A program made the position numbers and the translations under genes. The notes under the pieces were generated by a model. That model saw nothing but the letters and a program-made list of their open reading frames with translations. It did no database searches and was not told where the DNA came from. This document shows, piece by piece, positions 35,466 to 43,290 of a stretch of 64,000 nt of DNA (positions are counted from its first letter, which is position 1; each line of letters opens with the position of its first letter). This DNA comes from DATAGF01 sp963813355 (GTDB lineage Bacteria > Actinomycetota > Thermoleophilia > Miltoncostaeales > Miltoncostaeaceae), in assembly GCA_963813355.1 (NCBI GenBank), contig CAWEYS010000015.1, forward strand, positions 52,872-116,871. The letters run 5' to 3'.

Positions 35466-36693
35466 TCAGCCCAGCTTCTCCCGCACCGCGGCCTCGAGCT
35501 CCGTGCGGAGCTCGGCCAGGGACACCTGCTCCAGGACCTCCTGGAGGAAGCCCATCACGATCAGCCGCTTGGCCGCCGCCTCGGGGACGCCGCGCGAGCG
35601 CAGGTAGAAGAGGTGCTCGTCGTCGACGCGGCCGACCGCCCCGGCGTGGGAGCACCTGACCTCGGCGGTCTCGATCTCGAGGAACGGGATCGTGTCGGCG
35701 CGCGCGCCGGCGTTGAGAACAAGATTGCGATTCGTTTGATACGCATCAGTGCCGGGGGCGCCCGGCGGCACCACCAGGTTGCCGTAGAAGACGGTGTGGG
35801 CGCGGTCCTGGATCGCGCCCTTGTAGAGCAGGTTCGAGTAGGCCTGCGGCGCCTCGTGGCGCGCGACGACCCGGTGCTCGAAGTGCTGCTCGCCGCCGGC
35901 GAAGTAGAGGCCGAGCGCGCGGGCGTCGGAGCCCGGGCCCGGCGCAGACCAGCGTCGGCTCGACGCGCACGACGTCCCCGCCCAGGGTCACGACCACCGA
36001 ACGGGCGCGGGCGTCGCGATCGACGCGGGCGCGCAGCAGCGCGTGGTGGCGCACCCCGGGGCCCCAGCCGATCACCGAGACGTGCTCGAGCTCGGCGCCC
36101 TGGCCGACGTAGAGCTCCACGACCGAGGAGGCGTTGACCGGCGCGTCGAAGCCCGGCGAGTCGTAGCGGTCGATCACGGTCGCCTTGGCGCCCTCCTCGA
36201 CCACCACGAGCGTGCGCCCGAAGACGCGCCCGGCTGCACCGCTGGCCGTCAGAAGGGCCTCGACCGGCAGCTCCACGTCGACGCCGCGCGGGACGTAGAC
36301 GAAGGTGCCCCCGTCCCAGCGGGCGGCGTTGAGCGCGCCGGGGCGGTCGTCGAAGCCGACCAGGCCGTAGAGGCGCTCGCGCACCAGGTCCTCGTGCTCG
36401 GCCAGCGCCGAGCCGAGGTCGGCGACGATGACGCCCTCGGGCAGCGGGCCCAGCTCGGGCGCCGCCGGGCGACCGTCGGCGAGGTGCAGGTGGGCGGCGC
36501 GCTCGACGGCCGCGGTGCGCTGCGCGGCCAACGGGGCGGGCGTCGGCGCCGCCGGCTCGGGGCCCAGCAGGGCCAGCTCGGCCGGTGGGGTGAAGCGCCA
36601 CGCCTCCTCCCGGCCGGTGAGGGCCGGGAGCGAGGTGAGCCTCTCGTCCGCCGCCTGGCGGGCCTCCTGCGCCCAGGCGGGAGGGCTAGCCAA
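35466..36693 (-). pseudogene. sufD: Fe-S assembly scaffold SufD, one frame break
   Basis: Scaffold partner of SufB. The first frame covers the N-terminal helix domain and half the beta-helix (GGTFVYVPRGVDVELPVEA, EGAKATVIDRYDS). It breaks at GGGCCCGGG near 35940, and the next frame continues GSDARALGLYFAGGEQHFEH, then YKGAIQDRAHTVFYGNL and ends with CSHAGAVGRVDDEHLFYLRS, the SufD His motif. Removing one G from the run restores AGPGSD, so this is most simply a homopolymer error in a live gene; ~408 residues. A 39-nt AT-rich, rare-codon patch lies inside (35712-35750). Start ATG 36693 overlaps the sufB end. Confidence 0.85.
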
Positions 36694-38092
36694 TCGAGCC
36701 CTCCATCTGCAGCTCGATCAGCCGGTTCAGCTCGACGGCGTACTCCATCGGGAGCTCCTTGGCGATCGGCTCGATGAAGCCGCGCACGATCATCGCCATG
36801 GCCTCCTCCTCCGAGAGCCCGCGGCTCATGAGGTAGAAGATCTGGTCGTCGCCGACCTTCGACACCGTGGCCTCATGGCCGACGGAGGAGTCCTCCTCCT
36901 GGATGTCCATGTAGGGGTAGGTGTCCGAGCGGCTGTCCTCATCGAGGAGCAGCGCGTCGCAGACCACCGAGGCCTTGGCGCGCTTGGCGCCCGGCTCCAC
37001 CTGCACGAGGCCGCGGTAGCTGGTGCGCCCGCCGCCGCGCGAGATCGACTTCGAGACGATGGTCGAGGACGTGTCGGGGGCGACGTGGACCATCTTGGCG
37101 CCGGCGTCCTGGTGCATGCCCTCTGAGGCCATGGCCACCGACAGGACCTCGCCGCGCGCGCCCCGGCCGGTCATCCAGACGGACGGGTACTTCATGGTCA
37201 GCTTCGAGCCCAGGTTGCCGTTGACCCACTCCATCGTGGCGTTCTCGTGGGCCACCGCCCGCTTGGTCACCAGGTTGTAGACGTTGGTCGACCAGTTCTG
37301 GATGGTGGTGTAGCGGCAGCGCGCGCCCTCCTTGACGATGATCTCCACCACCGCGGAGTGCAGCGAATCGCTGGTGTAGACGGGCGCGGTGCAGCCCTCG
37401 ACGTAGTGCACGAACGAGCCCGGCTCGCAGATGATCAGGGTCCGCTCGAACTGGCCCATGTTCTCCGCGTTGATGCGGAAGTAGGCCTGGAGCGGGATCT
37501 CCACCTCGACGCCCGGCGGCACCCAGATGAACGAGCCGCCCGACCAGACCGCCGAGTTGAGCGCGGAGAGCTTGTTGTCGCCGGGCGGGATCACCGTGGC
37601 CCAGTGCTCCTTGAAGATCTCCTCGTGCTCGCGCAGGGCCGTGTCCGTGTCGCAGAAGATGACGCCCCTCTTGTCGAGGTCCTCGCGCAGAGAGTGGTAG
37701 ACGACCTCGCTCTCGTACTGGGCGCTGACGCCGGAGAGGTACTTCTGCTCGGCCTCGGGGATGCCGAGCCGGTCGAACGTGTTCTTGATGTCGCTCGGGA
37801 CGTCGTTCCAGTCGGTGCTCTGCTTCTCCGAGGAGCGGATGAAGTAGAAGATGTTCTGGAAGTCGATCCCCGCGAGGTCGCCGCCCCAGTCGGGGAGGGG
37901 CTTGCGCTCGAAGATCTCGAGAGCGCGGAGGCGGAACTTGGTCATCCACTCCGGCTCGGACTTCAGGAAGGAGATCTCGCGGACCACGTCCGCGTTCAGG
38001 CCGCGCTTCGGCTCGAAGACGTAGTTCGCCGGGTCGTGCCAGCCGAACTTGTACTGACCGAGGTCGATGTCGGGCGGCTTGACAGTGGACAT
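36686..38092 (-). CDS. sufB: Fe-S assembly scaffold SufB
   Basis: 468 residues, first gene of the suf transcript. Core motifs GGSFIWVPPGVEVEIPLQAY, ITIQNWSTNVYNLVTKRAV-type segment, SRSDTYPYMDIQEEDSS and GHEATVSKVGDDQIFYLMSR are all present and no intein interrupts the gene, unlike mycobacterial SufB. SufB with SufC and SufD forms the cluster assembly scaffold. ATG 38092 is the only plausible start; MSTVKPPDIDLGQYKFGWHD is typical. Confidence 0.96.
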   Translation of the reverse strand: MSTVKPPDIDLGQYKFGWHDPANYVFEPKRGLNADVVREISFLKSEPEWMTKFRLRALEIFERKPLPDWGGDLAGIDFQNIFYFIRSSEKQSTDWNDVPSDIKNTFDRLGIPEAEQKYLSGVSAQYESEVVYHSLREDLDKRGVIFCDTDTALREHEEIFKEHWATVIPPGDNKLSALNSAVWSGGSFIWVPPGVEVEIPLQAYFRINAENMGQFERTLIICEPGSFVHYVEGCTAPVYTSDSLHSAVVEIIVKEGARCRYTTIQNWSTNVYNLVTKRAVAHENATMEWVNGNLGSKLTMKYPSVWMTGRGARGEVLSVAMASEGMHQDAGAKMVHVAPDTSSTIVSKSISRGGGRTSYRGLVQVEPGAKRAKASVVCDALLLDEDSRSDTYPYMDIQEEDSSVGHEATVSKVGDDQIFYLMSRGLSEEEAMAMIVRGFIEPIAKELPMEYAVELNRLIELQMEGSIG

Positions 38093-38122
38093 GCGATCTC
38101 CCGTCGCTGGTCGCGCGATCTC

Positions 38123-38154
38123 TGTCTAAAGGATACGCCCGTTACCGTAATCGG
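38123..38154 (-). promoter_or_regulatory. suf operon promoter with palindromic operator
   Basis: On the minus strand TATCCT and TAGACA are candidate -10 elements upstream of sufB, preceded by TTACGGTAA (38141-38149 on plus, GTTACCGTAA), a perfect 9-nt palindrome in the wider CCGTTACCGTAATCGG. The block ACGGTAACGGGCGTATCCT resembles the promoter of the SufR-like gene at 40917-40985. Confidence 0.55.
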
Positions 38155-38234
38155 TGAAGGGGGGCGTGGGGCACATCGGCTGCCCGCGTCCGGGCGCCGC
38201 GGCGAAGCCTAGCGCGGCCGCCGAAGCCCGGTCG

Positions 38235-39575
38235 TCAGGGGCTCAGGTACCCGGCCCGCTCGACCACGCTGCGCCCGCCGAGCCGGCGGGACCACATGGC
38301 GATGGCGCTGCCGCCCTCGTCCATCGCAAGCGCGGGCGGCTGGCTGGAGGGGACGCCCGGCCGCGACAGGGCGGAGCGCGGGCTGGTGTTGCCGTCGGCG
38401 CCGCGGGCGACCGCCAGCACCCGGCCATCCGAGAGCCACGCCACGGCGCCCAGGCGCTCCCGGCCCACGGCGACCCGCACGCGCGAGGCGGTCCGGTCCT
38501 GGCCCAGCGTCAGCGGAGCGGCCACCCCCAGGTCGCCGGCGATCGGCGCCGCGCGGGTGACCCCGCCCGCCGCGATCCAGGCCGACAGGGCGTCGCCCGA
38601 CGACCCCACCGCGATCCGGGGCGAGCCGACGCCGCGGCCCAGGCGCTCGGCGGTGCCGAGCGCGGGCAGCTCCGCCAGGGCGACCCCCGCGGCCGACACC
38701 GGCCCGCGCCACCAGCGCAGCGCCTCGCCGGTCGCGCTCACGGCCACCGCCCGCCCGTCGGGGCCGATCGCGAGGTCGGCCGAGATCTCGCGATCGCCGA
38801 CGATCGCCAGGCGGGCCTCCGCGCCGAAGGGCTCGTCCGGCCCTCGGGCCACCGCGGCGGCGGCCGAGCGGCCCCCGCCCAGGTCGCACTGCCACCAGAC
38901 GGCGGCGTGGCCGGCCGTCCCGACGGCGACCCGGGGCCGGCGCACCTGCACGCAGTCCGACGCCGTGGACGCCCGGATGGGCGCGCTCCACGCGCCGCCC
39001 AGGATGCGCTCGGAGAGCTGCACCTGCCCGACGTAGCCCGGGTCGGCCGGGCGGGTGCCGGTGCCCCAGTGCCACGCGGCCACGGCGAGGCCGCGCCCGT
39101 CGACGCCCAGGAAGACGCGGCCCACCTTCTGGCGCGGGCTCGACAGCGTGACGATCGGCTCCCAGTGCTCGGCCACGAGCGGGCGCTCGCGCGCCCGGGC
39201 GACGTAGACGGCCTGCGCGCGGCGGGCGCCCCCGACGCGCACGACCCGGCTGCGCGCGACCTGGCGCCACACCACGACGACCCGGCCGTCGGGGGCCACC
39301 GCGACCTTCGGGTCGATCGCGGGCCGGCCCCGGCGCGAGATCGCCTCGGGCCGGCTCCAGCCGCCTCCGACGGGCTGGTACGAGACCACGATCTGGCGGC
39401 TCCGCCCGGTGCCCCGCACCCAGGCCGCCGCGGCGTCGCCGCGCGCGTTGAGGGCGACGTCGGGCGTCGTCGCGTCCATCGGGCCGACCGACGCGCGCTC
39501 GGCCTCGTCCCACGCGGCGCCCGCGGGCACCGCGGCGGCACCGAGGATCAGCACGGCTGCGAGCGCGAGCCTCAC
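38235..39575 (-). CDS. Secreted repeat protein, propeller-like (second paralogue)
   Basis: 446 residues. Signal peptide VRLALAAVLILGAAAVPAGA, then about seven repeats with the pattern PDVALNARGDAAAAWVR, VAVAPDGRVVVVWRQV, LGVDGRGLAVAAWHWGTG, each with a final aromatic strand, as in beta-propellers. The C-terminus reads AIAMWSRRLGGRSVVERA. No family is recognised. It overlaps the upstream paralogue by 4 nt (start 39575, stop 39572), so the two are translated as a pair. Probably exported, role unknown. Confidence 0.7.
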   Translation of the reverse strand: MRLALAAVLILGAAAVPAGAAWDEAERASVGPMDATTPDVALNARGDAAAAWVRGTGRSRQIVVSYQPVGGGWSRPEAISRRGRPAIDPKVAVAPDGRVVVVWRQVARSRVVRVGGARRAQAVYVARARERPLVAEHWEPIVTLSSPRQKVGRVFLGVDGRGLAVAAWHWGTGTRPADPGYVGQVQLSERILGGAWSAPIRASTASDCVQVRRPRVAVGTAGHAAVWWQCDLGGGRSAAAAVARGPDEPFGAEARLAIVGDREISADLAIGPDGRAVAVSATGEALRWWRGPVSAAGVALAELPALGTAERLGRGVGSPRIAVGSSGDALSAWIAAGGVTRAAPIAGDLGVAAPLTLGQDRTASRVRVAVGRERLGAVAWLSDGRVLAVARGADGNTSPRSALSRPGVPSSQPPALAMDEGGSAIAMWSRRLGGRSVVERAGYLSP

Positions 39576-40916
39576 GGCGCCAGCCTCGCCTCGGCCCGCT
39601 CGACGACGCTGCGGCCACCCGACCGGCGGGACCAATAGGCGGTCGCGACGCTGGTCCGTCGCGGCGAGGGCGGCGTCCTCGACGGCGCCGGCGGCCGAGA
39701 TCCGCTCGAGGGGGGCCCACTCACGGCCGGCCGGCCGGCTCGTGGCGAGGACGCCCGCGGGGGAGAGCGCGACCGCGACGGCGTTCCCCGCGGACCCGGT
39801 GGCCACCCGGGGCTCGCGCCGCGCCGGCAGCGTCCCGCCCGGCGCCGTCACCCGGTCGATCGTCCCGGCGGCGCCGATGTCGGCGATGCCGAGCCCTCCG
39901 GGGCCGATCCATCCTCCCACCGCGCCGGCGGCCGACGCGGCGACCGACAGCCGCCCTCCGCTCCGCGCCACCGCCTGGGGCGTGGGGAGCGCGACGGGCG
40001 CCAGGGCGAGCGCGCCGGCCGTCCCGAGCGGGGCGCGCCCGCGCCAGGCGGCCAGGGCGCCGCCGCCGCCCGCGCTCAGCGCGAGGATCGCGCCGCCGGG
40101 CTCCACGGCGATGTCGGCGACCTGGTCCCCGGGGGCGTCGAACGGCAGGCGCCGCTCGGCGCTCCAGGCCGCCGGCGAGGGCCCGCGGCCGATCGCCCGG
40201 GCGCCGCTGCGGCCGCCGGGCAGGTCGCACTGCCACCAGACCACCGCCTGGCCGCCGGCGCCGGCGGCCACGCGCGGCAGGCGCGTGTCCAGGGCGCACC
40301 CGCCGCCGCCCCCCGCCTGCCGCGCGCGGGTCCAGGCGCGCCCCAGCGGCTTCTCGGAGACCTGGATCTGCCCGACGTGACCGGGCGTGCCGGCGCGGGT
40401 TCCGGTCCCCCAGTGCCACGCGGCGACGGCGGTGCCCTGCCCGTCGACCGCGACCTGGGGCTCGCCCACCTTCTGGCGGGGGTCGGAGAGCGGCGACACC
40501 GCCCCCCAGCGCCCCTGCGCGCTCCGCTCGCGCGCCCGAGCGACGTACACGGCCTGGCGATGCCCCCGCAGGACGCGGGTCCGATCGACCTGCCGCCAGA
40601 CGACGATGCTCCCGCCGCCGGGCAGGGCGGCCACGACGGGGTCGATCGCCGACAGGCCCGCCGGCGAGACCTGGCGGGGCGCGCTCCAGGGGCGGTCGGC
40701 CGGCGCGGCGCTGGCCATCACGGTGCCGCGCCCGTCCCGCTCCTGCACCCAGGCGGCGATCGCGTCGCCCTCCGCGCTCACCGCCACGTCGGGCGAGCGG
40801 GCGTCCTCCGCGCCGGTGGACACGCGCTGGGGCGGTCCCCACGCCACGGCGACGGGCGATCCCGCGGCCGCGAGCCCCAGGGCTCCGGCGGCGGCGACAA
40901 GGCGTGAGGGACGCAT
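39572..40916 (-). pseudogene. Secreted repeat protein, propeller-like (first paralogue), one frame break
   Basis: Starts MRPSRLVAAAGALGLAAAG (signal peptide) at 40916 and has the same repeat pattern as its neighbour (PDVAVSAEGDAIAAWVQ, SIVVWRQVDRTRVLRGHRQA, VAAWHWGTGTRAGTPGHVG). Near 39657, after ALAATDQR, the frame is lost; the adjacent frame gives SVATAYWSRRSGGRSVVERA then EARLAP and stop, matching the end of the second paralogue. Without the shift the two genes would be misread as one 893-residue protein. ~447 residues reconstructed. Confidence 0.7.
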
Positions 40917-40985
40917 CGTCGAGACGGTACAACGGGACGGGTGTATCCTCAGCGAGGACAGGCGCGCCGGGGGGCAGGCGACGAC
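40917..40985 (+). promoter_or_regulatory. Promoter/operator of the SufR-like regulator gene
   Basis: TATCCT (40944-40949) is a -10 match, overlapped by the inverted repeat TCCTC-AGC-GAGGA (40946-40958). Upstream, ACGGTACAACGGGACGGGTG aligns with the sufB promoter block ACGGTAACGGGCG if two short insertions are allowed. The leader to GTG 40986 is ~30 nt with GGGGGG in it. Confidence 0.5.
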
Positions 40986-41705
40986 GTGGTGGCACCGTCA
41001 GAGGAACAGGCCCAACGCGACATCGGTCGCCTGGCGGCGGCCCTCGGCGACCCCACGCGCCGCAGCGTCTTCTTCGTCGTCCGCGCCGCGGGCCGCGAGA
41101 TGAGCAAGGACGACGTCGCCGCTGAGCTGGGCATCGAGCGCCGGCTCGCGGGCTTCCACCTCGACAAGCTCGTGGAGCAGGGGTTCCTCGAGGCCGACTT
41201 CCGGCGCGGCGAGGGCCGCGGGGGCCCGGGAGCCGGGCGGCCGCCCAAGCGGTACCGGCTGGCCGAGTCGGAGGTGCTCATGGCCCTGCCCGAGCGCCAT
41301 TACGAGCTGCTGGCCGCGCTGCTCCTCCGGGCGACGGCCGAGGGGGGCGACGGCGCGCCCCAGGAGGTGCTGGAGCGCGTCGGCTACGAGTTCGGCCACG
41401 AGGTCGGCCGGGCCGAGGCGGCGGCCGGCGGAAGCGGCCCCGGGGCCACGGCGTCGGAGGCGATCCAGGACGTGGTGCGGCTGCTCTCGCGCTACGGCTT
41501 CGCCGCGCAGGCCGACGGCGGGGACGGCCTGCGCGCCTGCGCCTGCCCCTTCGAGGAGATCGCCTTCGATGACCCCGAGCGGATCTGCGGTCTCGACCGG
41601 GCGATCTGGCGGGGCATGCTGGCGGCCTTCGCCCCCGACGCCACCCTGGTGGTCGCCACCACCCGCGCCGGGGGCGACGAGGCGTGCGTGGCGACGGTGG
41701 AGTGA
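40986..41705 (+). CDS. Winged-helix regulator with C-terminal Cys cluster (ArsR/SufR-like)
   Basis: 239 residues from GTG 40986 (alternative 40941 begins before the predicted transcript start). N-terminal winged helix LAAALGDPTRRSVFFVV ... MSKDDVAAELGIERRLAGFH is ArsR-like; GRPPKRYRL is a typical wing linker; the C-terminus has CACPFEEIAFDDPERICGLD, i.e. three or four clustered cysteines like Fe-S-sensing SufR-family regulators. It lies 3 kb from the suf operon on the opposite strand and its promoter resembles that of sufB, which suggests it may sense clusters and regulate suf. The same family also includes non-Fe-S regulators. Confidence 0.75.
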   Translation: MVAPSEEQAQRDIGRLAAALGDPTRRSVFFVVRAAGREMSKDDVAAELGIERRLAGFHLDKLVEQGFLEADFRRGEGRGGPGAGRPPKRYRLAESEVLMALPERHYELLAALLLRATAEGGDGAPQEVLERVGYEFGHEVGRAEAAAGGSGPGATASEAIQDVVRLLSRYGFAAQADGGDGLRACACPFEEIAFDDPERICGLDRAIWRGMLAAFAPDATLVVATTRAGGDEACVATVE

Positions 41706-41713
41706 CAGCCTAC

Positions 41714-41769
41714 GCCGGGCCTCTTTCGGGCCCGGCGGAGGCCATCAGGCCCCTGGCCGGGGCCTGATG
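41714..41769 (+). terminator. Two tandem hairpins after the regulator gene
   Basis: Hairpin 1: GCCGGGCC-TCTTTC-GGGCCCGGC (41714-41736), 9 nt after the stop. Hairpin 2: perfect 11-bp stem CATCAGGCCCC/GGGGCCTGATG with loop TGGCC (41743-41769). No U-tract. Confidence 0.55.
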
Positions 41770-41855
41770 TGGACCGGCGGCACCGGCTGCGCCGGGAACG
41801 GCCGCCGGAAACTGCACCTCACGAGCGAGCCCTCTGCACGGTGGTGTTGACCTTT
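41770..41855. other. Gene-free structured spacer between terminators and repeat C
   Basis: Contains one more long-range inverted repeat, CCGGCGGC (41774) with GCCGCCGG (41801), then an unstructured, relatively A-rich stretch. I see no gene here. Confidence 0.4.
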
Positions 41856-41955
41856 CCGGCGCCGTCCCCGCCGAAGGCGGTGCGCCGGTCTGCCGGAGGC
41901 CCCGGCCAGGGGCCGGAGGCGCGCATGCCGGCCCGCTAAGAGGCCGGCATCCGCT
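41856..41955 (+). repeat. Three-hairpin structured repeat, copy C
   Basis: Helix 1 pairs CCGGCGC (41856-41862) with GCGCCGG (41882-41888). Helix 2 is GGCCCC-GGCCA-GGGGCC (41898-41914). Helix 3 is ATGCCGGCC-CGCTAAGA-GGCCGGCAT (41925-41950). All three stems differ from copies A/B by paired, structure-preserving changes while linkers TGCCGGA, GGCCA and CGGAGGCGCGC are identical. Confidence 0.8.
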
Positions 41956-41963
41956 CCGCCGCT

Positions 41964-42245
41964 CTAGACGTCCTTCACCCTGGTGGTGCCGAACAGGTAG
42001 GTCATGACCGCGAAGACGATGGTCATGATCCCCGCCGCGATGTTGTCGTTGCCGCGGTCCTCGATGGTCGCGTTGATCGTCTCGGCGAAGAGGGCGACCG
42101 TGATGAAGGCGAACATCACGAAGCCCAGCCAGTTCGCCCAGCCGATCGGCAGGAACTTGCGCACCCCCACCTCGGTCGCCGCCGGCGCGTAGTTCGCCCG
42201 CCGCCCACCGGTGCGCTTCTTGGCGCTGCTTCGGCTCCTGGCCAC
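41964..42245 (-). CDS. Small two-helix membrane protein
   Basis: A 93-residue protein: basic N-terminus (VARSRSSAKKRTGGRR), helix FLPIGWANWLGFVMFAFITV, an acidic loop, and a second helix IAAGIMTIVFAVMTYLF. Size and layout recall the divisome protein CrgA, but I see none of its conserved sequence, so I leave it unnamed. Leaderless: a minus-strand -10 TACCCT lies 6 nt before the GTG 42245 start, mirroring the divergent methyltransferase gene. Confidence 0.55.
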   Translation of the reverse strand: MARSRSSAKKRTGGRRANYAPAATEVGVRKFLPIGWANWLGFVMFAFITVALFAETINATIEDRGNDNIAAGIMTIVFAVMTYLFGTTRVKDV

Positions 42246-42287
42246 GGCCGCAGGGTACCACCGGGTCCGGCTCGGTACCCTGGCCCG
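42246..42287. promoter_or_regulatory. Mirrored divergent leaderless promoters
   Basis: TACCCT occurs on both strands (minus 42257-42252, plus 42276-42281), each 6 nt from its GTG start. With flanking bases they form the inverted repeat AGGGTACC/GGTACCCT. The two transcripts would start back to back about 40 nt apart. Confidence 0.6.
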
Positions 42288-43235
42288 GTGCCGCCGCGTC
42301 CCTCCCTGCCCGCCGACTGGCGCGAGGCGCTGATCGTCCTGGCGGCGGCCGAGACGGGGCTGCTCGCGGGCTTCGCCACGGCCCGGACGCCGGCCGACGC
42401 GGCCGGGGAGGCCGGCCTCGACCCCCGCGCCGCGCGGGTCGTCGCGACCGCGCTCGCCGACCTCGGCTATCTGGAGGACGCCGGCGCCGGGGCGCTGGCG
42501 CTCACGCCGCTCGGCTCTCGCCTGCTGGCGCCCGCGGACGACGGGACGGACATCGTCGGCGGCCTGTACCTGGAGGCCCGCGCCATGCGCAGCCACCTGG
42601 CCCTCGCCGACGCCCTGCGCGACGGCCGCCCGGCCGACGACGTCTCGGCGGGCGACCCCGTCACGGTGGAGCGCTTCATGCGGGCCATGCGCCACATCGG
42701 GGCCCCGCGCGTCCCGGCGACCGTCGCCGCGGTCGGGCCGCCGCCGCCCGGGGCCCGGCTGCTCGACGTCGGCGGGGCGCCCGGCACCTATGCCCGCGCC
42801 TTCGCGGCGGCGGGGTGGGAGGTCACGGTCCTCGACCTGCCCGCCGCGCTGGCCGTCGCGGGGGCCGGGCTCGAGGGGGCGGGCATCCGGACCGTGGCCG
42901 GCGACGCGACGGTCGCGCTCCCAGGGGGGCCGTGGGACGCGGTCTACATCGGGAACGTGGTGCACCTGCTCGGCCCGGAGGAGGCCGCCGCGGTCCTGGC
43001 CCGCGCCGGCAGCGCGCTGCGGCCCGGCGGGCTGCTGGCGGTGCAGGAGGTCCTGGGCGACGTCAGCCCCCAGGGGCCCGACTTCGGCGTGATGATGCTG
43101 GTGTCCACGCCGGCCGGCGAGGCCTACCCCGAGGCGCGCTACCGCGAGTGGATGGCCGACGCCGCCTGCGCGGTCGAGCGGGTCGTGGCACTCGAGGAGG
43201 GCTGGCACCACCTGCTGCTCGGGCGCCGCGCGTGA
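42288..43235 (+). CDS. SAM-dependent O-methyltransferase-like protein with winged-helix N-terminus
   Basis: 315 residues. The first ~90 form a winged-helix dimerisation domain (ADAAGEAGLDPRAARVVATA, then LADLGYLEDAG); the catalytic half has the SAM-binding glycine motif ARLLDVGGAPGTYARAF, the acidic motif II VTVLDLPAALAV and later LRPGGLLAVQEVLGD. This is the Methyltransf_2 layout of O-methyltransferases for natural products or phenols. Starts leaderless at GTG 42288. Substrate unknown. Confidence 0.83.
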   Translation: MPPRPSLPADWREALIVLAAAETGLLAGFATARTPADAAGEAGLDPRAARVVATALADLGYLEDAGAGALALTPLGSRLLAPADDGTDIVGGLYLEARAMRSHLALADALRDGRPADDVSAGDPVTVERFMRAMRHIGAPRVPATVAAVGPPPPGARLLDVGGAPGTYARAFAAAGWEVTVLDLPAALAVAGAGLEGAGIRTVAGDATVALPGGPWDAVYIGNVVHLLGPEEAAAVLARAGSALRPGGLLAVQEVLGDVSPQGPDFGVMMLVSTPAGEAYPEARYREWMADAACAVERVVALEEGWHHLLLGRRA

Positions 43236-43290
43236 GCGTGCCCGACGAGGCCGCCAGGCCGCCAAGAGCCGTCGCGGCCGAGGAGCGGCG

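Noticed and set aside
36686..38092. Intein in SufB
   Set aside because: The protein is 468 residues of uninterrupted SufB motifs with no splicing-domain sequence.
38235..40916. Single 893-residue propeller-like protein
   Set aside because: A signal-peptide start and an in-frame stop in the neighbouring frame show two tandem genes; the fused reading is produced by one base near 39657.
41964..42245. Naming the small membrane protein CrgA
   Set aside because: Only size and two helices agree; conserved CrgA residues were not visible.
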